Counted from the first letter of the stretch, positions 18,031 to 26,220 are shown. The stretch: DNA of 31,136 nt from an uncultured Lachnospiraceae bacterium (GCA_900544445.1 UQVK01000037.1:1-31136); one strand, 5' to 3'. Made by a program: numbers and translations. The notes: generated by a model not told the origin, from the sequence alone.

Positions 18031-19691
18031 CTATCCCAGTGCCTTCCAGGATACCCGGCAGCAGCTGCGGTACAGAAGGGTTCCTCCAAGAATGGACAGA
18101 ATCAGGATTCCTCCTTTCACTGCCAGCTCCGCCCACAGGTTCTGTGCGAAAACATATTCCACAAGAAAGACCGCTCCTGCCGCCGGGAGGACGGAAACGC
18201 TTCCGGCCAGCATGGAAATCGGAAGGGACAGGCTCTGCTTCACCACGTTCGTTTCCGATTCCCAGTCAAAGGAAGGAAGCTTCAGGTTGACCCAGATGCC
18301 GATGGCGGAAAGGGGCCACAAAAATACCAGCGGAAATGCTGCCGTCCAGATCCCGTCCATCCACCCGCCAAGAGCCGCCGCCAGCACAGAAAGAAGCACG
18401 AAAGGCACTGCCACGGTCAGATTGACCAGTATTTTCCCCAGGAATACTTCCTGCGGTCTGACCGGAAGCGACTGTAGCAGCCAGAGCTGTTTTCCTTCTA
18501 TGGAAACAGAGACCGTCGTGGTATTTCCCATCGCTGCAAAAAATACCAGCAGAAATGGAATGCTCACCCGCAGCATTCTTCTGATCTCCTCCTCAGGCAG
18601 CTGCATCGCTTCTGCGATTCTTTCGTTTCCCGTCGCCGTAAGCGCTGCCACGCAAGCCAGCATCAGCACATAGATCACAAGGGTATTGGAAACATAAATG
18701 TGAGAGGAAAAATACCGGCGAAGCTCCCGAAAGTATTCCGCCCTCCAGACCGGATTCAGGCGCTGAACGCCCATTTGAAAATGTTTTCCCGCACTTCTCT
18801 GGATCAACACGGCAGAAATTTTCCGAAAACGCGGCCCTGCTGCCGCAACGAAAACAGAGAATACGCCCGCTGACAGAACAGCAAACAGCAGAAGGGGCAG
18901 AATGCCCTGATCCGTCACACCGGCTGCATATAGCCCGGCAGGCGGATAGAAGCGGGTTCCGGCGGCCACCGCAGCTTCCAGCAGCCCGCCCAGCTCTCCC
19001 ACATCCGGGTCCTCCATACCAACGGTGAAGGAAAGGGCAAAGGAGCCCGCCACCACCAGCATAGAAAGTCCCAACGTAAGGATCACGGGCACTGCTCCTC
19101 TGTGCTTCATCCCCGCACCCGCCGCCAGGACGAGCGTTCCGAGGACAGCGGCCGCGGTCAGCGGAAGAAGCGGCTGGAAGGGAAGGGCGAGCAGGGTTGT
19201 AAGAAGGAAGCCTGCTCCGGGCCGTTCCATCACCAGATACACCAGAGAAGCCGGAAGCACAATGGCTGCGGAAAAAAGCAGCTCTTCCACATACAGGATA
19301 AAAAAGCGGCTGACAATGATGGAAACGGGCTGCAATGGAAGCGGCAAAAGCCGCTCCAGATCCGCCGCATCAAACAGGAGCGGCCGGGCTTGAGAAAGGA
19401 AAAAATAAAAATCACTCCCCCGGACACAAGGGCCGCAAAAGCCGGAACGCTCTCCCCTGCTCCAGTCAGGCACAGAAGAAAAGCTGCCGCTGTCAGATAG
19501 AAAATCATCATTCCCCCAAGAAGCAGATATGCCAGAAGCATCCCCGTCAGCCGAAGGCTTTTTCTCCCGTCCTTTCCATGGATCACCTCGTTCAACCCCA
19601 GGCAGTTTCGCAGCTTCAGCCTGATCAGCAGAATTGTCTGCGCAGACAGACCCATGGAAGCCTGGCCGCCGGAGTTTTCATTCCTTTTCAT
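18031..19691 (-). pseudogene. ABC-2-type exporter permease, frameshifted at a homopolymer
   Basis: This is a multi-helix membrane protein of the large ABC exporter permease class, read in two frames. Frame one (from ATG 19691) gives the cytoplasmic start and two helices up to SGGVIFIF. Frame two resumes at FLSQARPLLFDAADLERLLPLP and runs to the stop at 18031 with many further helices. The switch falls on a run of six identical bases at 19400-19405 beside a run of five. One extra base in the run would restore a continuous protein of about 550 residues. The start overlaps the ATPase stop by 14 bases, so the two are translationally coupled and form one exporter. It could be a true disruption, slippage-prone expression or a sequencing error. 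The exported substrate is unknown. Confidence 0.8.
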
Positions 19692-20424
19692 TCCGGACCA
19701 CCTCCATGAATACCTCTTCCAGGCTCCTTGTTCCCGTCAGCGCTTCCATCCTGCCCTGCGTCACAAGGCATCCTTCCTTGATGATGGCAATCTTATTACA
19801 GAGTTTCTGCGCCACTTCAAGCACATGGGTGGAAAAGAAAATTGCGCTTCCCTCCCGGCAGAGCGCATGCATGTTCTCCTTCAGAACCACCGATGCCTCC
19901 GGGTCCAGGCCGACAAAGGGTTCGTCCAGCAGCAAAAGCCTCGGTTTATGCAAAAATGCTGAAATCAGCGCCAGCTTCTGCTTCATGCCATGGGAATAGG
20001 TGGAAATCAGATCCCCCAGGCTCCGGGTGATGCCGATCTGCTCCGACAATTCTCCGATCCGCTCCGTTCTGACTTTTCCAGGAACCCGGTACACATCCCC
20101 GATGAAATTCAGATACTGGATTCCGGTCAGATACTCATAGAGATCCGGATTATCCGGCAGATAAGCCATCCGCTCCTTGCACCACATCGGCTCTTCCTGA
20201 ATGGAATGTCCGTCGATCCGGATCTCTCCTGCCTCAAAATCCAGAATCCCGGAAACTGCCTTCAGCGTCGTGGTTTTCCCCGCCCCGTTGTGACCGATGA
20301 AACCGAAAATATCTCCGGCACAGATGTCCAGACTCAGACCCGCCACAGCCCGTTTTCCTCCCCGGTAGGTTTTGGAAAAATTCCGGATTGAAAGAACAGG
20401 CATCTCCATTTTTATATCTTCCAT
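19678..20424 (-). CDS. ABC exporter ATP-binding protein
   Basis: A 248-residue nucleotide-binding subunit that would drive the adjacent ABC-2-type permease. It has Walker A GHNGAGKT (44-51), signature YSHGMKQKLAL (143-153; the Ser-His-Gly variant common in exporter ATPases of this class), Walker B LLLLDEP with E168, and a switch histidine in FFSTHVLEVAQ. Start choice is uncertain: ATG 20424 has a weak site, while ATG 20409 follows GGAAG at eight bases. A TTGACA-17-TATGTT promoter lies about 70 bases upstream. The permease start overlaps its stop. Confidence 0.92.
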   Translation of the reverse strand: MEDIKMEMPVLSIRNFSKTYRGGKRAVAGLSLDICAGDIFGFIGHNGAGKTTTLKAVSGILDFEAGEIRIDGHSIQEEPMWCKERMAYLPDNPDLYEYLTGIQYLNFIGDVYRVPGKVRTERIGELSEQIGITRSLGDLISTYSHGMKQKLALISAFLHKPRLLLLDEPFVGLDPEASVVLKENMHALCREGSAIFFSTHVLEVAQKLCNKIAIIKEGCLVTQGRMEALTGTRSLEEVFMEVVRNEKE

Positions 20425-20492
20425 ATGCTTCCAGCCCCCACTCCGGAGCGCTTCGCTCCTTTTTCTGTCGCAATCCCTTCAAAGCTGCTATA

Positions 20493-20521
20493 AACATATC
20501 ACCTTCTTTTAATTGTGTCAA
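20493..20521 (-). promoter_or_regulatory. Sigma-A promoter for the ABC exporter operon
   Basis: The minus strand reads TTGACA (20521-20516), 17 bases of spacer, then TATGTT (20498-20493), about 70 bases before the ATPase start. The leader contains a small GGAGCG/CGCTCC hairpin at 20445-20459. Confidence 0.65.
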
Positions 20522-20529
20522 GTAAGTAA

Positions 20530-20580
20530 TACAATAATACAAAAGGTGTTCCAAAACCTTTTATGGCTCTGAAACACCTC
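20530..20580 (-). terminator. Rho-independent terminator of the MATE gene
   Basis: On the minus strand a ten-base stem (arms 20580-20571 and 20554-20545, one mismatch) is followed by a T-rich stretch beginning TTTGTATTATT. It sits 32 bases after the MATE stop and just upstream of the exporter promoter. Confidence 0.7.
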
Positions 20581-20611
20581 CTCATCGAAACTGTCTTTCC
20601 GCTCCAGCCCT

Positions 20612-21904
20612 CTATATCTGCTCTTCCTGCGCACGCTTACCGGCTCTTTTCCCATCCAGCTCCCGATAAGTAAGGACAATCAGCACCGCTCCGATCAGAA
20701 ACGTCAGCAGGTCGGAGACCGGCATGGAATACAGCACGCCGTCCAGTCCGAAAAATACCGGAAGCAGGAGGGCAAAGCCCACGCCGAACACCATCTCGCG
20801 CACCATGGAAAGCAGGGTGGAAGCCGCCGCCTTCCCAAGGGACTGCAGGAAGATGAAGGTTCCCTTGTTCACAAAGGCGAAAATTGTCAGGCACAGATAG
20901 ATGCGGAATGCGCGGACGGCAAATTCCGTATAATAGGAGCTTTCATTGGCCGCACCGAATATGGAAATGAGCTGCATCGGCAGAAGTTCGGCGATGAGGG
21001 TGGCGACGGCGCCTACAGCCGCCTCCGCCAGAAGCAGATAGGTAAACAGCTTCTTTGCCCGGTCCTTTCGCCCCACGCCGATGTTATAGCCCACAATCGG
21101 GATACAGCCCGCCGCAAGTCCGACTGCTATGGAAATGACGATCTGGAAAAATTTCATGACAATTCCCACCACTGCCATGGGAATCTGGGCGTACTGGGGC
21201 TGCCCGAAAATGGGATCGAGCGCACCGTATTTCTGAATCATGTTGTTGCTGGCCGCCATGGACGCCACAAGGGAAATCTGGGAAAGCAGGCTGCACAGCC
21301 CCAGTGGAAGGAACTTTCTGATCAGGCTGCCGCTGATAAAAAAGCTTCGTTTTTCCAGCCGGATGGCCTTCATATGGCACAGATACCAGGCCGAAAGGAC
21401 GGCAGTCAGGATCTGGCCGATCACCGTCGCCACCGCGGCTCCCATCATGCCCCAGCGAAATCCGAAGATGAAAACAGGGTCCAGAATGATGTTGACCACC
21501 GCGCCCGCCAGCGTGGATACCATGGCGAATCCCGGACTTCCGTCCGACCGGATGATCGGATTCATGGCCTGCCCGAACATATAAAACGGGATTCCAAGCG
21601 CAATATAGAAGAAGTATTCCTGAGAAAACCGGAAGGTTTCTTCATTTACCCGGCCTCCGAACAGGGTCAGTATCCCATCCCGGAATACCAGATAAATGAC
21701 CGTCAGCACAATGCTTGCTCCAATGCATAACAGCACGGCGTTTCCGATGCTCCTGTGCGCCTTCTCCTGCTCTCCTCTTCCCAGACACAGGCTCACAAAC
21801 GCACAGCAGCCGTCGCCAATCAGAACAGCGATGGCAAGCGCAACCACTGTCAAAGGGAAAACCACTGTATTTGCCGCAAAGATTTCAGAATGCGTTTTTG
21901 GCAA
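20612..21904 (-). CDS. MATE family efflux transporter lacking its first membrane helix
   Basis: A multidrug/toxin exporter-like membrane protein, readable for 430 residues from a TTG. It begins within the normal second helix (NTVVFPLTVVALAIAVLIGDG) and keeps the LCLGRGEQEKAHRSIGNA loop, PIIRSDGSPGFAM and the rest through the C-terminus. The usual N-terminal helix with its Asp and Gly-Gln pattern is absent. A convincing start (ATG at 21927, with GGAAAGG upstream) lies 23 bases before, but it is out of frame with the rest. A deletion of roughly 40-50 codons that also shifted the frame would explain this. Function is therefore doubtful. It is followed by a good terminator and transcribed alone, divergently from the TraX-family gene. 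Confidence 0.8.
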   Translation of the reverse strand: MPKTHSEIFAANTVVFPLTVVALAIAVLIGDGCCAFVSLCLGRGEQEKAHRSIGNAVLLCIGASIVLTVIYLVFRDGILTLFGGRVNEETFRFSQEYFFYIALGIPFYMFGQAMNPIIRSDGSPGFAMVSTLAGAVVNIILDPVFIFGFRWGMMGAAVATVIGQILTAVLSAWYLCHMKAIRLEKRSFFISGSLIRKFLPLGLCSLLSQISLVASMAASNNMIQKYGALDPIFGQPQYAQIPMAVVGIVMKFFQIVISIAVGLAAGCIPIVGYNIGVGRKDRAKKLFTYLLLAEAAVGAVATLIAELLPMQLISIFGAANESSYYTEFAVRAFRIYLCLTIFAFVNKGTFIFLQSLGKAAASTLLSMVREMVFGVGFALLLPVFFGLDGVLYSMPVSDLLTFLIGAVLIVLTYRELDGKRAGKRAQEEQI

Positions 21905-22032
21905 TTCTGATTTCGCTCTTGTTTCATCGAAATATCATCCTTTCCTTACAAAACCGGAAAATTTTCCTGAAGATCCTCCAAAACTTTTTCCCCGCCCTTT
22001 TTCTCCCTGCTGCCCCGTGCTACAATGCGGGT

Positions 22033-22055
22033 GGGAAGCCTCTTCCGGCTTTCCC
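22033..22055 (+). promoter_or_regulatory. Leader hairpin ahead of the TraX-family gene
   Basis: The arms GGGAAGCC (22033-22040) and GGCTTTCCC (22047-22055) pair with one bulged base. A TACAAT at 22021-22026 could be a -10 element, placing the hairpin at the very 5' end of the transcript. The -35 is poor. Confidence 0.35.
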
Positions 22056-22079
22056 AAACATTCTGTCTGGAGGTTTCCT

Positions 22080-22934
22080 ATGAATACCTTTACCCTGAAA
22101 ATGACCGCCCTGATTCTGATGGTTCTGGATCACATCGGCTGCTATTTTGACGGAGCGCCGGTATGGCTGAACTGGCTCGGAAGGCTGAGCTATCCCCTGT
22201 TTTTGTTCTGCATGGTTCAGGGCTACCGCCATACCCGCAGCCGGAAGCGCTATCTGCTGCGGCTGTATCTGATGAGCCTTTTCATGACCGGATTCAGCTA
22301 TTTTCTCGACAGCCGTTTTCCCACCCCGAACGGCTACGGCAACCATAACATCTTCCTTCCCATGCTTCTGACCGGCGTTCTGATCAGCACCATCGAATGG
22401 TTCGGACGGGAAGATTCCTTCCCCGTCCGGGCCGCGATGCGGACAGCTCACGGCATAAATGCCGCTCGCTGTCCGTTGCCCGCCGGATGCCCGCTCGTGC
22501 AGGCACGGCGGGCGTCCTCCGGGCGTATCGCGCAAAAAGACCGCCGGAAGGGATTCTTCCTTCTCGGCGGCCTTTTCGGAGTTCAGCTTCTCTATTATGT
22601 TCTGCCCTTTTCCAGACATTTGAGCGGAGATCTGGTAACGGGCGTCATTCCCAACCTGGATGTAAACGAATACGGCTTCGCGTTCATCGCGCTGGGCGTA
22701 CTCATGTACTTCCTGTGGGAGAAAAAAGAGCTTTTTACCGTCGTCTATCTGATCTTCTGCGTCTGGCAGTTCTCTGCGGAAGGTGCTTCCGGCGCTCAGT
22801 GGCTGATGGCGGCGGCGCTTCCGCTGATGCTTCGCTACAACGATCAGAAGGGGCCAGGGCTCAAATATTTTTTCTATTTCTTTTACCCGGCCCATACGTT
22901 CCTTCTGTTCTGGCTTGCAAATTTCGTGTTCTGA
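22080..22934 (+). CDS. TraX family membrane protein with an in-frame palindromic insertion
   Basis: A 284-residue polytopic membrane protein of the TraX family. Members acetylate F-pilin in conjugative plasmids, but chromosomal Firmicute copies are of unknown role and probably acyltransferase-like. The family start is clear: FTLKMTALILMVLDHIGCYF, then LGRLSYPLFLFCMVQGYRHTRS, and later VNEYGFAFIALGVLMYF. The ATG has TGGAGG seven bases upstream. Residues about 110-155, between two hydrophobic segments, are hydrophilic, rich in Arg and Ala, and coded by unusually GC-rich DNA forming nested hairpins; this looks like an inserted element that kept the frame. Without it the length would match the usual ~235-240 residues. 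There are no conjugation genes nearby. Confidence 0.85.
   Translation: MNTFTLKMTALILMVLDHIGCYFDGAPVWLNWLGRLSYPLFLFCMVQGYRHTRSRKRYLLRLYLMSLFMTGFSYFLDSRFPTPNGYGNHNIFLPMLLTGVLISTIEWFGREDSFPVRAAMRTAHGINAARCPLPAGCPLVQARRASSGRIAQKDRRKGFFLLGGLFGVQLLYYVLPFSRHLSGDLVTGVIPNLDVNEYGFAFIALGVLMYFLWEKKELFTVVYLIFCVWQFSAEGASGAQWLMAAALPLMLRYNDQKGPGLKYFFYFFYPAHTFLLFWLANFVF
22433..22532 (+). repeat. Structured palindromic element inside the TraX-family gene
   Basis: About 100 bases fold as a three-way junction. The outer stem is CGCGAT (22433-22438) with ATCGCG (22527-22532). Branch one is CGGACAGC (22440-22447) with GCTGTCCG (22468-22475), enclosing GGCAT/ATGCC. Branch two spans 22478-22524 as a long GC-rich imperfect stem. 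Another hairpin lies just before, at 22404-22428. The segment is open in the gene's frame. It resembles REP/MITE-like or Rickettsia-style palindromic elements that insert within genes; no second copy was found in this window. Confidence 0.65.
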
Positions 22935-22944
22935 TCTTCCCGGC

Positions 22945-23005
22945 GGATTGTCTATCTGCCCCAAAATGCCGGTCTGCCAAAAGCTTTTTGACGGATAGAC
23001 AATCC
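22945..23005. promoter_or_regulatory. Perfect 12-bp inverted repeat flanking and entering the regulator promoter
   Basis: GGATTGTCTATC (22945-22956) and GATAGACAATCC (22994-23005) are exact inverted copies. The second copy fills most of the promoter spacer, so a bound protein could block RNA polymerase. It may alternatively form a stem-loop after the TraX-family gene, but no T-run follows. Confidence 0.6.
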
Positions 23006-23016
23006 CGCGCTATAAT
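22988..23016 (+). promoter_or_regulatory. Sigma-A promoter for the OmpR-type two-component operon
   Basis: TTGACG (22988-22993) and TATAAT (23011-23016) are separated by 17 bases, 35 bases upstream of the regulator ATG. The match to consensus is the strongest in the window. Confidence 0.8.
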
Positions 23017-23051
23017 AAGCCCATAAACCGCTCATCAGGAGGTGATCTGCC

Positions 23052-23738
23052 ATGCGTCTTCTAGTCGCGGAAGATCAGAAGGATCTGAACGATATCATAA
23101 CAAAAACGCTCATCCGGAACCACTATACCGTGGATTCCTGCTTTGACGGGGAGGAGGCACTGGATTATCTGGAAATGGCGGAATATGACGCCGTGATTCT
23201 GGATATCATGATGCCGAAAAAGAACGGTCTTGAGGTGCTCAAAGCCCTCCGGGCTTCGAAAAACACCGTTCCGGTTCTTCTGCTCACCGCCCGGGATTCC
23301 ATCTCCGACCGGGTAACCGGCCTGGACGCGGGAGCGGACGATTACCTGATCAAACCCTTCGCCTTCGAAGAGCTTCTCGCCCGCATCCGCGCCATGCTGC
23401 GCAAACGGGAGGGCAGGGCTCAGAACCGCTGTCAGGTAGCGAATCTGACGGTGGACTTTGACACCCGCACCGTCATGCGGGATTTGGTTCCCATCACACT
23501 CTCTTCCAAAGAATTTTCCATCCTGGAATACCTCGTCAACAACCAGGGAATCGTGCTGTCCAGAGACCGGATCGAACAGCACATCTGGAATTACGACTAC
23601 GAAGGCGGCTCCAACGTGGTGGACGTGTACATCCGTTATCTGCGCAAAAAGATCGACGACGGCTTTGAGCCGAAGCTGATCCATACCGTACGCGGCGCGG
23701 GATATGTGCTGAAGGTCCCGGAAAGGACAACACAGTGA
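23052..23738 (+). CDS. OmpR/PhoB-family response regulator
   Basis: A 228-residue regulator. The receiver domain (1-~115) has E7/D8, phospho-acceptor D51 in VILDIMMP, T79 and K101 in YLIKPF. The C-terminal winged helix (about 128-222) has LSSKEFSILEYLVNNQG and the recognition-helix region NVVDVYIRYLRKKID. The start has a near-perfect AGGAGGTGATC ribosome site. The kinase gene follows with a four-base GTGA overlap, so they are translationally coupled. The tandem TTTAAT box before the PepSY lipoprotein gene is a likely target, and the inverted repeat in its own promoter may be an autoregulatory site (both inferred). Confidence 0.95.
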   Translation: MRLLVAEDQKDLNDIITKTLIRNHYTVDSCFDGEEALDYLEMAEYDAVILDIMMPKKNGLEVLKALRASKNTVPVLLLTARDSISDRVTGLDAGADDYLIKPFAFEELLARIRAMLRKREGRAQNRCQVANLTVDFDTRTVMRDLVPITLSSKEFSILEYLVNNQGIVLSRDRIEQHIWNYDYEGGSNVVDVYIRYLRKKIDDGFEPKLIHTVRGAGYVLKVPERTTQ

Positions 23739-25114
23739 GAAATCTTTCCATCAAGCTGAAAATCACCCTCTGGTATACGGCCTTCATGGCCCTTCTCATC
23801 ATCCTGACCCTGATCGTACTGTTCTCCATCAGCAGCGTCCAGGTCCTGTCCGACGCAAGAGCCCGGCTGAGAAATACGGTTCTGCAGGCTTTTTCGGAAA
23901 TTGATTATGAGGACGGACTTCTGACCTTTGACGATGATATCAATTATCTGGAAGAGGGCGTCTATATCTCCGTGTATGATGCGCAGGGCTACCTTCTCTA
24001 CGGACGTACTCCCACAGGGTTTTCCGGCGCATCCACGCTGATCATGGATCAGATGCAGCAGGTAGGAAGCGGACAGGACTTCTGGTATGTGTACGACTAC
24101 TGTCAGTCTGTGGACGGCTATGGCAATCTCTGGATCCGCGGCGTTGCCTCCCACAGCCGTTCCGATTCCATTCTGCGCATCATCACAAACGCTGCTCTGA
24201 TCCTTCTGCCCTTTTTCGTGGCATTCATTGCACTGGGCGGCTATCTGATCACCGCGAAGGCCCTGCGTCCCCTGTCCGCCATGACGGAAACCGCCCGGGC
24301 AATCTCGGAAGGAAACGATCTGACCCGCCGCATCCGCCTGGGCAGCGGCAGAGACGAGGTGCATGTCCTCGCGCACACCTTTGATCAGATGATGGAGCGG
24401 CTTCAAAGCTCCTTTGAAACGGAAAAGCAGTTCACATCCGATGTTTCCCACGAACTGCGTACCCCGGTGGCCGTCATTCTCTCCCAGTGCGAATATGCCT
24501 CTCAGGAGGGAACGCCTCCGGAGGAGCTTCGGGGAAGCATCGGCGTGATCGGCGCCCAGGCCCGGAAAATGTCCGCTCTGATCAGCCAGCTTCTCACCCT
24601 GGCACGGGCGGACAGCGGAAAGCAGAAGCTTCAGTATGAGCTGGTAAACTTAAGCGAGCTTGCGGAAATCATTGTGGAGGAGCAAAGCATTGCGGCTGAA
24701 GAAAAGGGCATCACTCTTCTGACGGACATCCAGCCAGAGATCCTCCTGCGGGCAGACGAAACGATGATGATGCGCCTGTTTATCAATCTGATCTCCAACA
24801 GCATCACCTACGGAAAGCCGGACGGCCACACCCTCGTCACCCTTTCCGCAAATGAGGCAGAAATCACCGGATCGGTTCAGGATGACGGAATCGGCATCCC
24901 GGCGGATAAACTGGACAAAATCTGGCAACGCTTCTATCAGGTGGATCCCGCCCGGACCTCCGGCAGCAGCAGCGGCTCCGGTCTTGGTCTTTCCATGGTC
25001 AAATGGATCGTGCAGGCGCATGGCGGCAGGATCGAGGTATCCAGCCGCCTGGGAGAAGGCAGCTGCTTCACCTTCCATTTTTTCAGGCAGACCGACGAAC
25101 CGGAGAATGCATGA
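23735..25114 (+). CDS. Membrane sensor histidine kinase partner of the OmpR-type regulator
   Basis: A 459-residue HisKA-type kinase. It has membrane helices at about 11-33 and 149-173 flanking a ~115-residue extracytoplasmic sensor, HAMP at about 174-226, phospho-acceptor H239 in SDVSHELRTP, N-box LFINLISNSITYG, G1 box QDDGIGIP, and the glycine-rich GSSSGSGLGLSMVKWI. The start is a GTG that overlaps the regulator stop. The sensor region has no recognised domain. With the PepSY lipoprotein immediately downstream it forms a typical Firmicute sensor/regulator/PepSY trio, in which the PepSY protein may modulate envelope protease activity or signalling (inference). Confidence 0.95.
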   Translation: MRNLSIKLKITLWYTAFMALLIILTLIVLFSISSVQVLSDARARLRNTVLQAFSEIDYEDGLLTFDDDINYLEEGVYISVYDAQGYLLYGRTPTGFSGASTLIMDQMQQVGSGQDFWYVYDYCQSVDGYGNLWIRGVASHSRSDSILRIITNAALILLPFFVAFIALGGYLITAKALRPLSAMTETARAISEGNDLTRRIRLGSGRDEVHVLAHTFDQMMERLQSSFETEKQFTSDVSHELRTPVAVILSQCEYASQEGTPPEELRGSIGVIGAQARKMSALISQLLTLARADSGKQKLQYELVNLSELAEIIVEEQSIAAEEKGITLLTDIQPEILLRADETMMMRLFINLISNSITYGKPDGHTLVTLSANEAEITGSVQDDGIGIPADKLDKIWQRFYQVDPARTSGSSSGSGLGLSMVKWIVQAHGGRIEVSSRLGEGSCFTFHFFRQTDEPENA

Positions 25115-25161
25115 AAGGGGGAAAATTCCGTTCTCTTATCCTCCCTGAAAATTTTTATTCT

Positions 25162-25194
25162 TTTAATGTTTCTTTAATCTGCGGGAAATAAAAT
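25162..25194 (+). promoter_or_regulatory. Tandem TTTAAT regulator box and promoter ahead of the PepSY gene
   Basis: TTTAAT occurs at 25162-25167 and 25173-25178, exactly 11 bases (one helical turn) apart. The likely -10 TAAAAT (25189-25194) starts 11 bases after the second copy, and there is no good -35. This is the classic layout for activation by a PhoB/OmpR-family regulator, and one is encoded just upstream. Confidence 0.65.
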
Positions 25195-25239
25195 GAAGCT
25201 GTAAAACAGAAAACCGAAAGAAAAGGAGAGATTTCAGAT

Positions 25240-26190
25240 ATGAAAAAGAGATTCTATGCATGTACCGCGGCCCTGTTTCTGGCTGCCCTTCCCCTTGCCG
25301 CCTGCTCCAACCGACAGGCAGCCGTCCCGGAAACGCAGTCCATCGCCACTTCCCAGGAGGATCTGGCTTCCGGTTCCCAGGACACTGCGCTTAACGTAAC
25401 ACAGACCTCCACGGAGGAGACCACACCTTCCTCAGGGGACAGCGTGGAAATCGCCTCCCAGCCCTCCAGTGCGGCAAACGCCTTCATCAGTGAGGCAGAT
25501 GCGAAAAAAACCGCCTTTGACCATGCGGGCGTCGCCGAAGCCGATGTGACCGGCCTGCGCGTGAAACTCGATTATGATGACGGCCGCCAGGTGTACGATG
25601 TGGAGTTTTACTCCGGAAATCAGGAATACGATTACGAAATCAACGCTGTGGATGGGACCATTCTTTCCTATGACAACGAAGTGGATTACCGGGAAGGCCA
25701 GGCCCAGTCCTCCTCCCAGACAGACAGCGCCGCCATCAGCGAAGACGAGGCAAAACAGGCCGCCTTTGACCATGCGGGCGTTTCCGAGGCCGATGTGACC
25801 GGCCTGCGCATCCGCCTGGATTATGACGATGGGCGCCAGGTATATGATGTGGAATTCTATTCCGGAAGTAAGGAACATGACTATGAAATCAGCGCTTCCG
25901 ATGGTTCCGTCCTTTCCTTCGATCAGGAGATGGATGAATGGGCCGCCGCTCAGAACGCGGCCGGAACGCAGAATACGACCGGCCAGACCGCTTCCATCAC
26001 GGAAACGGACGCAAGAGCCCTGGCTCTGGAGCAGGTGCCCGGCGCGACAGATGAAAATATCGTCAAATTTGCACAGGATTACGATGACGGCAGAACCGTC
26101 TACGAAATCGAAATCATCTATAACCGGGCGGAATACGACATTGAAATCGATGCGTCAACAGGAACGATTCTGAAGATGGAACAGGACTGA
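25240..26190 (+). CDS. Lipoprotein with three PepSY-like repeats
   Basis: A 316-residue surface lipoprotein. The signal peptide ends in lipobox LAAC (C22). A Ser/Thr/Gln-rich linker (about 25-80) leads to three PepSY-like units at about 82-147, 165-230 and 251-316, each with an (A/E)A..A helix followed by DYDDGR.VY.(V/I)E(F/I) and a D..(T/S)G or DG hairpin. Units one and two are nearly identical with an 83-residue period; unit three is more diverged. PepSY domains are thought to bind or inhibit peptidases in the cell envelope. AGGAG precedes the ATG, and a tandem regulator box lies upstream. A strong terminator follows the stop. It is most likely a regulated target of the adjacent two-component system. 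Confidence 0.92.
   Translation: MKKRFYACTAALFLAALPLAACSNRQAAVPETQSIATSQEDLASGSQDTALNVTQTSTEETTPSSGDSVEIASQPSSAANAFISEADAKKTAFDHAGVAEADVTGLRVKLDYDDGRQVYDVEFYSGNQEYDYEINAVDGTILSYDNEVDYREGQAQSSSQTDSAAISEDEAKQAAFDHAGVSEADVTGLRIRLDYDDGRQVYDVEFYSGSKEHDYEISASDGSVLSFDQEMDEWAAAQNAAGTQNTTGQTASITETDARALALEQVPGATDENIVKFAQDYDDGRTVYEIEIIYNRAEYDIEIDASTGTILKMEQD
25487..25984 (+). repeat. Internal 249-bp tandem duplication within the PepSY gene
   Basis: The stretch CGCCTTTGACCATGCGGGCG recurs at an offset of 249 bases (about 25512 and 25761), with surrounding near-identity covering one whole PepSY unit plus linker. The boundaries given are approximate. The period is 83 codons, so the frame is kept. Confidence 0.7.
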
Positions 26191-26220
26191 TACGAAACAG
26201 AATCCGGATGCTATCCGACA

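Noticed and set aside
20445..20464. Terminator-like GGAGCG/CGCTCC stem followed by TTTTT on the plus strand
   Set aside because: No plus-strand gene ends nearby; it lies in the leader of the minus-strand ABC operon.
20234..20554. Minus-strand 106-codon frame overlapping the exporter ATPase start
   Set aside because: It overlaps the promoter and the ATPase out of frame and matches nothing known.
22020..22964. Minus-strand open frame of 314 codons opposite the TraX-family gene
   Set aside because: The plus strand has family motifs, a ribosome site and a plausible membrane profile; the minus frame is a shadow.
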